A DNA stretch of 32,427 nt from Clostridiales bacterium (GTDB taxonomy: Bacteria > Bacillota > Clostridia > Christensenellales > Aristaeellaceae), in assembly GCA_015056015.1 (NCBI GenBank), contig SVHD01000031.1, positions 1 through 32,427 of the forward strand, in the 5' to 3' direction. Positions within the stretch are counted from its first letter, which is position 1, and each line of letters starts with the position of its first letter. A model generated the notes under the pieces. The model did not search any database. It worked only from the letters and a program-made list of their open reading frames with translations, and was not told the DNA's origin. Below, in pieces: positions 6,745 through 14,037 of this stretch. A program made the translations under genes and the position numbers.

Positions 6745-7407
6745 TTACAGCATATCCGTGTTGTTGATTCTGAGATGGAAATGCATGCCCAGCTTTTCGG
6801 CGGCTTTCCGGCACAGGCTCATGCGAGAAAGGAAGGCCTCAAAAAATTCCACTACGGAGCTGAATTCCGGATCCACGTCGCATTCCATGGTGATGGCCTT
6901 ATGCTCTGCATCCACCAGCACCACGGACTGATAGACGGAATAATTCACCCGATCATGCATATCAAAATGGGGATCGGGCAGCAGCTGGCGTACCCGGCTG
7001 CGGCGGACGTCCGCCTTGTCCCCGATGATCACGGCGGCAGCCATGGGGGAAACGGGGGCGGCGCTGCTTTCATCATGATGCCCGATGATGGAAAGAATAT
7101 CGGCGATTTCATCCGGCGCGGCGCCCAGACGCTGCAAAAGGGGGAAGGCCAGCACGGCGCTGGAATGGGCGTGATCCTTCCGGTTGACCAGATTGCCGAT
7201 ATCATGCAGATAAGCGGCAATTTTGGCAATCTCAATATCCCGGGCGGAATAATTCAGCGCAGTCAGGATTTTTTCCGCCGTGTGGGCCACCTTGCCAACG
7301 TGGGCATAGCTGTGCTCAGTGTAGCCGATGGCGATCATGATCTGATCGGCCTTTTCAATATAGGTTTTTACTTCGGGATCGTTTTTTACCATTTCGAATG
7401 TAATCAT
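6745..7407 (-). CDS. HD-domain phosphohydrolase family protein
   Basis: The protein has 220 aa, cytoplasmic. The HD motif is at residues 68-69 (IAAYLHDIGN), preceded by His-rich ligands (EHSYAHVGKVAHT, residues 31-43) and followed by GHHD (109-112) and GDKADVRRSR (129-138). These are the metal ligands and phosphate-contacting residues of HD hydrolases acting on nucleotides or phosphate esters. The substrate is not evident. The start at 7407 has AGGAGG five nt upstream. A longer frame from 7488 would translate through a hairpin repeat and is rejected. It shares the terminator at 6695 with the converging operon. Confidence 0.9.
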   Translation of the reverse strand: MITFEMVKNDPEVKTYIEKADQIMIAIGYTEHSYAHVGKVAHTAEKILTALNYSARDIEIAKIAAYLHDIGNLVNRKDHAHSSAVLAFPLLQRLGAAPDEIADILSIIGHHDESSAAPVSPMAAAVIIGDKADVRRSRVRQLLPDPHFDMHDRVNYSVYQSVVLVDAEHKAITMECDVDPEFSSVVEFFEAFLSRMSLCRKAAEKLGMHFHLRINNTDML

Positions 7408-7439
7408 AAATACCTCCTGAGAATTATGAGGGTTATTGC

Positions 7440-7490
7440 GGGGAGGGATTCTTTGGTGCCAAAGAATCCCTCCCCCGCGCCCCACCAAGA
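7440..7490. repeat. Long hairpin repeat, type A copy 1
   Basis: A perfect 16-bp inverted repeat (7441-7456 with 7459-7474, loop TG; G7440-C7475 extends it) built on GGGAGGGATTCTTTGG. A short conserved tail, CCCC..CAAGAAAGC, follows (7479-7493). The same stem and tail recur at 26616. It lies between the 5' end of the HD gene and the 3' end of recG. No T-run follows the stem, so it is not a standard terminator. Confidence 0.85.
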
Positions 7491-7526
7491 AAGCAGTATG
7501 GGATTCTTTAATGCGATTTTAAGAGA

Positions 7527-7554
7527 ATTGTATCCCCATGAAGCAATGAAACAA
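7527..7554 (-). promoter_or_regulatory. Possible promoter for the HD-domain gene
   Basis: On the minus strand TTGTTT (plus 7549-7554), 16 nt, TACAAT (plus 7527-7532). If used, hairpin repeat copy A1 would be in the 5' leader of the HD gene. The boxes each deviate from consensus, so this is tentative. Confidence 0.35.
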
Positions 7555-7629
7555 TTTGTTTTTTTGTTTTACGGGGAATGCGTTAATAAGAGGAAACGTG
7601 TTTGTTCCCGGGCAGGTTTTCGGGAGGGC

Positions 7630-7666
7630 GCGGGAGGGTGCTTTTGACTCAAAAGCATCCTCCCGC
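7630..7666. repeat. Long hairpin repeat, type B copy 1
   Basis: CGGGAGGGTGCTTTT (7631-7645) pairs with AAAAGCATCCTCCCG (7651-7665) with a single G-T pair; G7630-C7666 extends the stem. It shares the GGGAGG base of the type A stem but has a different upper stem (GTGCTTTT in place of GATTCTTT). It begins 11 nt beyond the recG stop, inside the recG 3' flank. A degraded copy is at 12964. Confidence 0.8.
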
Positions 7667-7677
7667 AAAATACTTCC

Positions 7678-9693
7678 CTAATTCATGGCCACTTCGTCCA
7701 GAACCCGGGCAAAGGCGGCGTGAGCGGCGGCACGGATCTGCTGCCATTCCTCCTCATAGCCGGGGGAACGAATCCATTTGAGACACTGGGTGGTTTCCTC
7801 CAATAGCTGCACATCCGCGCCCAGGGCCATGCCGGGAATGAGGGTATCCCCATGCTGGCGGGTGCCCAGAAAATCCCCGGGCCCGCGGATCTCCAGATCC
7901 TTTTTGGCAATCACAAAGCCATCATTGGTTTCGCAAAGAGTTTTTAAGCGTTCATTGGGCGCGGCCATCAGGAAGCACCAGCTTTCCTGGGCGCCCCGAC
8001 CGACCCGGCCACGCAATTGATGCAGCTGGGACAGGCCGAATCGATCGGCATTTTCAATGACCATCACCGTGGCGGAGGGCACATTGACGCCCACCTCGAT
8101 GACGGTGGTGGAAATGAGCACATCCAATTCTCCGGCGGAAAATTTCTGGATGGTTTCATCCTTTTCGGCGGCGTCCTGCTCCCCATAGGTGAGCCCCAGC
8201 CGCAGATCGGATAGGGGGCCCATGGAAAGTTCCGCATAGGTTTCCTGGGCGCTGCGGGCGTCGATTTGCCCGCTTTCTTCCACCAGGGGGCAGACGATAT
8301 AGGTCTGCCTTCCCTGGGCGGCTTCCTTGCGGATGAAATCGTAAAGCCCATCCCGCTTTCCTTCCGGAACGATCCGGGTTTTGACCGGGGTGCGGCCGGG
8401 GGGCAATTCATCCACCACGGATAAATCCAGATCTCCGTATAAAACCAGCGCCAGGGAACGGGGAATGGGCGTGGCGGAAAGCACCAGTTCATTGGGCGCG
8501 AATTCTTTTTCATCCGCCGCCTTTCGGGAAAGCAGCCGCCGCTGGCGCACGCCGAAGCGATGCTGCTCATCGGTAATGGCAAGGCCCAGGCTTTTGTATT
8601 CCACGCCTTCTGAAATGAGGGCATGGGTGCCGATGATGGCCTGCCATTCCCCGGAAGCGATTTTTTCCAGGGCTTCCCTTCGCTCTTTGGCCCGCATGCC
8701 CCCAAGCAGCAGGCCGCAGGAAACGCCCAGGGGCTCCAGGATTCGTCTGGCGCTTTCCAGGTGCTGACGGGCCAGGATTTCTGTGGGGGCCATCAGCGCG
8801 CTTTGAAAGCCCGCTTTTGCGCAAAGATACATGGCGCCAAAGGCCAGGGCGGTTTTCCCGCAGCCCACGTCCCCCTGTACCATGCGGCCCATGGCATGGG
8901 GCGCTGCCAGATCCGCCGCAATTTCGGATAACACCCGGGCTTGCGCGCCGGTGGGCGGGAAGGGGAGAGAAGCCCAGTAATTCCTGCAATCGGCATCGGA
9001 GGCGGGAATCACAATGCCCCGGTTCCGTTCGCCCCGAAGGGACGCCGCAGCCGCCTGATAAAAGAACATGCCTTCAAAGGAAAGCCGGCGCAATGCCAGG
9101 GCCAGATTTTCCTTTGTTTCGGGGAAATGTGCCTGGCGCAGGGCGAAATTCCGCTCACAGAGATGATACTTGAGACGCAGAATATCGGGCAGCGTTTCCG
9201 GGCAGCAATCATCCAATTGGGTCAGCGCCTGGCGCATGATTTCCCGCATGGTTTTGGGCGGAATGCCACCAAGCGTCCGATAGATTGGCAAAATGCCCCG
9301 CTCCTGAACCCGGAGGGGGCTTACCATACGAATACGGCCCTGCTTATCCCGGTCTACGCGGCCATAGAGGGTCAATTCGGTTTCGGGTGTGATTTGATTT
9401 TGCAGCCAGGGCTGATTGAACCAGACCACGGGGATGCTGCCCGTTTCATCGCATAGGCGCAGCGTAACGGTGCTCATGCCCTTAAAACGGCTGAGCCGGG
9501 GCGCGGCCTTGGGATAGCCGCAAACGCAGATTTCTGCCCCGGGAACGGCCTGATCAAGAGGCGTTAAGGTGGTGGTATCCTGATAGCGCAGGGGAAGGGT
9601 AAGCAAAAGATCGGCCATCGAATGGATGCCCGCCTGCTTCAGCGCTTCCAGGCGCATTTTGCCCAAGCCCTTGAGTTCATGTAACGCCATCAT
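7678..9693 (-). CDS. recG: ATP-dependent DNA helicase RecG
   Basis: The protein has 671 aa, close to the usual 680. RecG remodels stalled replication forks and branch-migrates Holliday junctions. An OB-type wedge domain covers about residues 50-150. The helicase core carries Walker A GDVGCGKT (near residue 275), the DEQH box (ITDEQHRFGVRQR), SATPIPR (motif III), and the C-terminal domain motifs TTVIEVGVNVPSAT and QLRGRVGRG. The end, GPGDFLGTRQHG, is RecG-specific. ATG codons at 9693 and 9690 are both possible; AGGCGG inside the last codons of the upstream gene is 9 nt before 9693. It lies 6 nt after the GH13 gene and is probably cotranscribed with it. The stop is TAG. Confidence 0.96.
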   Translation of the reverse strand: MMALHELKGLGKMRLEALKQAGIHSMADLLLTLPLRYQDTTTLTPLDQAVPGAEICVCGYPKAAPRLSRFKGMSTVTLRLCDETGSIPVVWFNQPWLQNQITPETELTLYGRVDRDKQGRIRMVSPLRVQERGILPIYRTLGGIPPKTMREIMRQALTQLDDCCPETLPDILRLKYHLCERNFALRQAHFPETKENLALALRRLSFEGMFFYQAAAASLRGERNRGIVIPASDADCRNYWASLPFPPTGAQARVLSEIAADLAAPHAMGRMVQGDVGCGKTALAFGAMYLCAKAGFQSALMAPTEILARQHLESARRILEPLGVSCGLLLGGMRAKERREALEKIASGEWQAIIGTHALISEGVEYKSLGLAITDEQHRFGVRQRRLLSRKAADEKEFAPNELVLSATPIPRSLALVLYGDLDLSVVDELPPGRTPVKTRIVPEGKRDGLYDFIRKEAAQGRQTYIVCPLVEESGQIDARSAQETYAELSMGPLSDLRLGLTYGEQDAAEKDETIQKFSAGELDVLISTTVIEVGVNVPSATVMVIENADRFGLSQLHQLRGRVGRGAQESWCFLMAAPNERLKTLCETNDGFVIAKKDLEIRGPGDFLGTRQHGDTLIPGMALGADVQLLEETTQCLKWIRSPGYEEEWQQIRAAAHAAFARVLDEVAMN

Positions 9694-9699
9694 GATTGT

Positions 9700-11448
9700 T
9701 TACCGCCTGATCGTAACCACCATTTTTTCATTTTCTGCCGCCTGGCCAAAGATATCCTTGCCATCCCGGATCTCACGGGTAATGATCAGGGTATCCTCAT
9801 CCGGGGCTTCTACGGAAAGATAACCGGTCTGCAGGGCGGGTGAATTACGCCGCTGCCAGAAAAGGGCACGGATTTTTTCTTCCAGGGCCAGATCCTGCTG
9901 TTCCCAGGGGAAGGTGCCCCGGCAATAGGGATCGCTGCCCCCCTGCAGGCCCCGCTCATCCCCGTAATAGAGGCAGGGAATGCCGGGCAGGGCGCAGAGC
10001 AATTGCATCATTTTTTCGTAGCGGCTTACGCCCAGCTGATATTCTTCTTCCGTCAGGCGCATTTTGCCCCGCTGCTGATAGGGAATATCCTCCCAGGTGC
10101 GGCCGCAAAGGGCATTGATGGCCCGGGGCCGATCATGACTGCCCGCCAGATTCATCAGCGAATAATAGAAGGGGGCGGGATAGTTTTCCTGCTGGCTCAT
10201 GATCAGCCGGCGCAGGGCCTTGGCTCCCGCTTTTCCGGTAAAGAAATCCAGCGCCGCTTCCCGCAGCGGATAATTCATCACGCTGTCCAGGGTATCGCCC
10301 TGGCAATAGCAGCGCATTTCGCCATAGGCCTCTTTATGGCTGGCGTCTTCCCATACTTCGCCCAGCACCACGGCGTCGGGGTTTTCGGCTTTGACTGCCT
10401 TGCGCAATTTGCGAAGGAATACCATGGGCAATTCATCCGCCACATCCAGCCGCCAGCCGTCGGCGCCCTTTTCTACCCAGAAGCGGGCAATGCCCTTTTC
10501 CCCCAGGATAAATTCCTGGTAATCGGGATTCATTTTATTGATAGCGGGCAGGGTATGAATGCCCCACCAGCAGGCATAGCGATCGGGATAATGCGAAAAC
10601 TGATACCATGGATAATAGGGGGAGTGGGTGGATTGGCAGGCACCCACAGCAGGAAAACGGCCAAAGCGGTTGAAATACAGGCTGTCTTCCCCGGTATGGC
10701 TGAATACGCCATCCAGCATTACATGCATCCCCAGCTTTTTCGCGCTTTCACAAAGGGATACGAAATCCTCATTGCTTCCCAAGTGGGAATCAATTCTGCT
10801 GTAATCGGCGGTATCATAGCGATGATTGGAGCGGGCCATAAAGATGGGATTGAGATAGAGCACGGTAACGCCCAGATCCCTCAAATGGGGCAATTTTTCT
10901 TCAATGCCCTTTAAATCCCCGCCGAAAAAATCCCGGGCGCAGTTATCATCCCCGCCTTCAGGCATGAGGATGGGGGATTCATTCCAGGTTTCGTGATAAT
11001 AGTTTTCTTCCCGCCGGTGATCATTTTTTCCGCTCTTATAAAAGCGATCGGGGAAAATCTGATACATAATGCCGTGGCGCAGCCATTCGGGGGTCTGATA
11101 ATCGGAGGAATAGGTGGTCAGCTGCCAGGCGCGGATGGGCGTGCCCAGATGGCCTTCCCCGCCCATGCCATCCATGGGCGCGCCATAAGAGAAAATATTG
11201 CCGTCCTGATCCTCCACCCGGAAATCATACCAGCAGAGAATGGGAATATCAGGCATTTGGATTTTTGCGGAAAACCATTCATTTTTTCTTTCCATGGGAA
11301 AGAATTTTTCGCTGCCGTCATAAAAGCGCAATAAGACGCTGCGGATTTCTTTGCTGCATTGCAGCCGGAAGGTAACATTGCTCAGGCATGCCGCGGCGCC
11401 CAGGGGAGCGCGGCATAAAGGGGACTGGGAATCATGGTAGACAAGCAT
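9700..11448 (-). CDS. Glycoside hydrolase family 13 protein (alpha-amylase/neopullulanase type)
   Basis: The protein has 582 aa with no signal peptide, so it acts on imported maltodextrins. An N-terminal beta-sandwich (about residues 1-110, CBM34-like) precedes the barrel, as in neopullulanases and cyclomaltodextrinases of GH13_20. Catalytic-region motifs are MLDGVFSH, GWRLDVADE with nucleophile Asp near residue 333, GEVWED with acid/base Glu near 363, and GSHDRPR with the third Asp near 438. WRHGIMYQIFPDRF-like and VTVLYLNPIF segments are also typical. Exact specificity (maltodextrin, pullulan, cyclodextrin) is open. It is first in a unit with recG, an unusual pairing. No strong ribosome binding site is visible apart from GTGAGGAAAC before ATG 11448. 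Confidence 0.92.
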   Translation of the reverse strand: MLVYHDSQSPLCRAPLGAAACLSNVTFRLQCSKEIRSVLLRFYDGSEKFFPMERKNEWFSAKIQMPDIPILCWYDFRVEDQDGNIFSYGAPMDGMGGEGHLGTPIRAWQLTTYSSDYQTPEWLRHGIMYQIFPDRFYKSGKNDHRREENYYHETWNESPILMPEGGDDNCARDFFGGDLKGIEEKLPHLRDLGVTVLYLNPIFMARSNHRYDTADYSRIDSHLGSNEDFVSLCESAKKLGMHVMLDGVFSHTGEDSLYFNRFGRFPAVGACQSTHSPYYPWYQFSHYPDRYACWWGIHTLPAINKMNPDYQEFILGEKGIARFWVEKGADGWRLDVADELPMVFLRKLRKAVKAENPDAVVLGEVWEDASHKEAYGEMRCYCQGDTLDSVMNYPLREAALDFFTGKAGAKALRRLIMSQQENYPAPFYYSLMNLAGSHDRPRAINALCGRTWEDIPYQQRGKMRLTEEEYQLGVSRYEKMMQLLCALPGIPCLYYGDERGLQGGSDPYCRGTFPWEQQDLALEEKIRALFWQRRNSPALQTGYLSVEAPDEDTLIITREIRDGKDIFGQAAENEKMVVTIRR

Positions 11449-11486
11449 GCAGTTTCCTCACTTCGCATATTTCATGGGGATGATTT

Positions 11487-11515
11487 ATGATAGCACACCG
11501 GAGCTTGAAAATCAA
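11487..11515 (-). promoter_or_regulatory. Promoter of the GH13-recG unit
   Basis: On the minus strand TTGATT (plus 11510-11515), 17 nt, TATCAT (plus 11487-11492). Two mismatches in the first box and one in the second. It sits 39 nt before the GH13 start. Confidence 0.6.
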
Positions 11516-11598
11516 TCCATTGACCGGGAATCGCATGCGCATGAAATGTGAAAAAGATGAAGAAAGAATGAAAAATCTGGAAAGAATACGGCAATCAA

Positions 11599-11627
11599 TT
11601 GCAATTCCTGGAAGTCTTTGATATAAT
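11599..11627 (+). promoter_or_regulatory. Sigma-A promoter of the coiled-coil protein gene
   Basis: TTGCAA (11599-11604), 17 nt, TATAAT (11622-11627). It drives the gene at 11683 and is divergent from the GH13 promoter. Confidence 0.85.
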
Positions 11628-11682
11628 AATGCCCATCCGGAATCAAAAAATGTATTCCATATATTTTAAGGAGGAATTCCCA

Positions 11683-12408
11683 GTGAAAAAGTTAAATGTT
11701 TTGTTGGCTATCGTTACGATTATTGCGATTGTTATTGTGGTTGTGTTTGCCGGTCACCGGGGGGATATGCAGCAGGAAATCACCGCCCTGAATGAGCAGG
11801 TGAAGGCCCTGAATGCCGAATTGGAAGAAAAGAAGGGGCTGGATGAACAGGTCAAGACCCTCACCGGCGAATTGGAAGCGGCCAAGGCCGAAGCGGAAGC
11901 CAATGAAGCCATGATCGCCACCGTGAAAACCGATCTTTCCGCCGTGCAGGCTGCCATCGCCGCCGTGCAGGATCAGCTCAAGGGCGATGATGAGGTGGAT
12001 GAAGTGACCATGGAAGAAGTGCAGGCCGAATTGGCCGTGGCGAAAACCGATCTGGAAGCGGCCCAGGCTGAACTCGCCACCGCGCAGACCGATCTTTCCG
12101 CCATCCAGGCTGAGCTTGCCACTGCCCAGACCGATCTGGAAACTGCTCAGGCGGATGTGGCTGCCCTGACCACCGCCCTGGAAACCGCCCAGACCGAGGC
12201 GACCTCCTACAAGGCCGGCCTGGAAGCCGCCCAGGAGGAACTGGCCACGGCGAAAACCGATCTGGAAACTGCCCAGAGCGAATCTGCTGCCCTGAAGACC
12301 GATCTGGAAGCCGCCCAGGCCCAGGTGGACGCCCTGAATGCGGAACTGAATGAACTGAAGGCCACGCCCGTGCCCGAAGAAGTTCCTGCAGAAGTGCCCG
12401 CGGCGTAA
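11683..12408 (+). CDS. Membrane-anchored coiled-coil repeat protein
   Basis: The protein has 241 aa. Residues 4-23 are one hydrophobic helix (LNVLLAIVTIIAIVIVVVFA), followed by about 190 residues of alternating Ala/Leu/Glu/Gln that must form a long coiled coil. From about residue 108 a 14-residue unit recurs, of the form QAELATAQTDLSAI, with seven or so copies in varying decay. The end is PVPEEVPAEVPAA. It has no enzyme motif; a structural, spacer or scaffold role at the membrane is likely. GTG at 11683 is the start because AAGGAGG lies 8 nt upstream and the hydrophobic helix begins directly after KK; the longer ATG frame from 11599 would begin inside the promoter. A terminator follows. Confidence 0.88.
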   Translation: MKKLNVLLAIVTIIAIVIVVVFAGHRGDMQQEITALNEQVKALNAELEEKKGLDEQVKTLTGELEAAKAEAEANEAMIATVKTDLSAVQAAIAAVQDQLKGDDEVDEVTMEEVQAELAVAKTDLEAAQAELATAQTDLSAIQAELATAQTDLETAQADVAALTTALETAQTEATSYKAGLEAAQEELATAKTDLETAQSESAALKTDLEAAQAQVDALNAELNELKATPVPEEVPAEVPAA

Positions 12409-12437
12409 GCAAACGTATTTTGAACAAAAAGAATCAA

Positions 12438-12463
12438 GGGGCGGCGTAAGGCCGTCCCTTTTT
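12438..12463 (+). terminator. Terminator after the coiled-coil gene
   Basis: GGGGCGGC (12438-12445) pairs with GCCGTCCC (12451-12458, one G-T pair), loop GTAAG, followed by five T residues. The next gene starts 17 nt later, so some read-through could feed the acetyltransferase. Confidence 0.82.
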
Positions 12464-12479
12464 GCAAGGAGCATTCAGC

Positions 12480-12935
12480 ATGAGCAATCAGCAGAATAAC
12501 TGGAAAATCATCCGCGCAGAAAAAAAGGACGCTCGTTCTTTGGGCGTTCTGGCGGCGAAAATGTGGGATCATCCCGCGGCAGAATTGGCGGCGGAATTTG
12601 AAGAATTGCTTTCCCAAAGGGAAGCGGCCTGCTTTCTTTGCCGGTCGGGGGATAAGGATGTGGGCTTTGCCCAATGCCAATTGCGTCATGATTATGTAGA
12701 GGGTACGGAAGGCAGCCCGGTGGGGTATCTGGAGGGGGTATATATCGAGCCGGAATATCGCCTGCAGGGCTGCGCCCGGGCGCTGCTGGCCGCCTGCGAA
12801 AAGTGGGCCAAAGAAATGGGCTGCCGGGAATTTGCCAGCGATTGCGAATTGGAAAACCGGGAAAGCCTTACATTCCATCTTCACGCCGGCTTTGCCGAGG
12901 CCAACCGCATCATCTGCTTTGTGAAAGCGTTGTGA
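12480..12935 (+). CDS. GNAT acetyltransferase, AAC(6')-like
   Basis: The protein has 151 aa, the size of aminoglycoside 6'-N-acetyltransferases. The acetyl-CoA binding region is at residues 84-102 (LEGVYIEPEYRLQGCARAL). The order LRHDYVEGT...SPVGYLEGVYI, then CREFASD..LEN..S..FH, then a terminal Arg-Ile-x-x-Phe-x-Lys-Ala-Leu matches what I recall of AAC(6')-I enzymes closely. Those transfer acetyl from acetyl-CoA to the 6'-amino group of aminoglycosides. Whether this copy confers resistance or acts on another amine cannot be decided from sequence. ATG 12480 is preceded by AAGGAG; the in-frame ATG at 12462 lies in the terminator T-run. Confidence 0.85.
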   Translation: MSNQQNNWKIIRAEKKDARSLGVLAAKMWDHPAAELAAEFEELLSQREAACFLCRSGDKDVGFAQCQLRHDYVEGTEGSPVGYLEGVYIEPEYRLQGCARALLAACEKWAKEMGCREFASDCELENRESLTFHLHAGFAEANRIICFVKAL

Positions 12936-12963
12936 GGGAGCGGAGAAGGAGGAGGAGAATTTC

Positions 12964-12998
12964 CGGGAGGATGCTTTTGAGGAAAAAGCACCCACCCG
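12964..12998. repeat. Long hairpin repeat, type B copy 2 (degraded)
   Basis: CGGGAGGATGCTTTT (12964-12978) faces AAAAGCACCCACCCG (12984-12998) with two mismatches in 15 positions. It is the same element as at 7630. It starts 28 nt after the acetyltransferase stop codon. No T-run follows. Confidence 0.75.
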
Positions 12999-13062
12999 AA
13001 AACCCGCTCTGGAATATTCTTATATTGCATCGAGCAAACAATGTCCCCGTGGAAGAATGAAA

Positions 13063-13974
13063 TTATTCCTTAAACGCTTTGCATTTTTCAATATATTGAA
13101 AAATAGCGGCGTCGGTATCGGGATAATGGAATATTTTCATGAGCAGCAAAGGCTCGATTCGCAGCAGATCATATTTTTTCCTGGCTGCAGAATCTTCCGG
13201 GAATGATTCAAGATGCGCCAGTGGCAGCAGATCGCAGTATTGCTGGCTGATGAGACGTACATAATTCAGCGGCGCATAAAGCGACATGCCAAAATCAATC
13301 AAGGCAGATAGGCGTATCCGTCCGTGTTGATCCTTCATGCCCATCACATTGGCAGAAAAAAGATCACTGTGGAAAAATGTTGGCGGAGAATCGTCGGAAA
13401 CAGATAGGAATGCCTTGTCTAACGTGTTTTTTACAAGCCGTTCATTTCCTGCAAAAAGATTCAATTGGCAGCAATCTTCAAAGGTTAATCGGGTCATTTT
13501 CCGCAATGTTTGATTCCAGGTTTGATGCTTTCCAAGGTATCCGCCATCAAAAGTATCGCCGTAATGATCGGCGCGAATTTGACACAGACGCTGAAAAACG
13601 GGGTAGAATTCTTCGCTCAGGCGCTGCTTCTCCTCTTCATTGAAGGAGAAGGAGGAAATTGGAGCACCGGGAATGAATTCTTCCAAAATCCAGGGGAATT
13701 CACTTTCGGTTTTTGCTGCCAGTATTTTAGGAACAGGAATTTTTTCCTCAGTGCATAATGAAAGCGCAGCTTTTTCACGGGAGATTTGAAATTTTTGCAT
13801 TCTTGGATACAGGAATGGCTTTTCTTCTTTGTAAAAAAGCGGCGCCGGATGGGCATTGCAGATAATACCGGCGGTAAAATTCCGATACCCGTCAGCGATG
13901 ATCCGGCAATCCGTGACATACGCGCTGTTCCCAAAGGTTTCCCGAACCGCCTGGTCATAATGCGGATGAAACAT
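13063..13974 (-). CDS. Aminoglycoside phosphotransferase-like kinase family protein
   Basis: The protein has 303 aa. The catalytic loop is HSD-x-x-x-x-N (His202, Asp204, Asn209 in FFHSDLFSANV) and the metal-binding aspartate is Asp227 in ALIDFGMS. Both fit the APH/choline-kinase family (APH domain). The N-lobe has PLFYKEE (Lys49) and an EEF hinge at 98-100. The family covers antibiotic kinases, choline and homoserine kinases, and many of unknown substrate. ATG at 13974 is chosen with GAAAGG upstream; the longer frame begins at a TTG. The gene is tail-to-tail with the AAC(6')-like gene, 127 nt apart, with repeat B2 between them. Confidence 0.8.
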   Translation of the reverse strand: MFHPHYDQAVRETFGNSAYVTDCRIIADGYRNFTAGIICNAHPAPLFYKEEKPFLYPRMQKFQISREKAALSLCTEEKIPVPKILAAKTESEFPWILEEFIPGAPISSFSFNEEEKQRLSEEFYPVFQRLCQIRADHYGDTFDGGYLGKHQTWNQTLRKMTRLTFEDCCQLNLFAGNERLVKNTLDKAFLSVSDDSPPTFFHSDLFSANVMGMKDQHGRIRLSALIDFGMSLYAPLNYVRLISQQYCDLLPLAHLESFPEDSAARKKYDLLRIEPLLLMKIFHYPDTDAAIFQYIEKCKAFKE

Positions 13975-13988
13975 AAGAAATCCTTTCA

Positions 13989-14030
13989 AAAAAAGAAAGG
14001 GGCAGAAGTATTTCTTCGGCCCCTTTTTTG
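13989..14030. terminator. Terminator after the exported paralogue pair
   Basis: GGGGC (13999-14003) pairs with GCCCC (14019-14023), with GAAG/CTTC continuing the stem. Minus-strand transcripts leaving 14038 meet the stem and then a T-rich tract (complement of 13989-13998). T residues also follow on the plus strand (14024-14029). Confidence 0.8.
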
Positions 14031-14037
14031 TTTGTGA

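Noticed and set aside
7440..7666. Insertion sequence or MITE between the HD gene and recG
   Set aside because: No transposase, no target-site duplication visible, and the two hairpins differ in the upper stem; dispersed palindromic repeats fit better.
11875..12350. CRISPR-like or tandem DNA repeat array
   Set aside because: The repetition is in codons of the coiled-coil gene, imperfect, in frame and without spacers.
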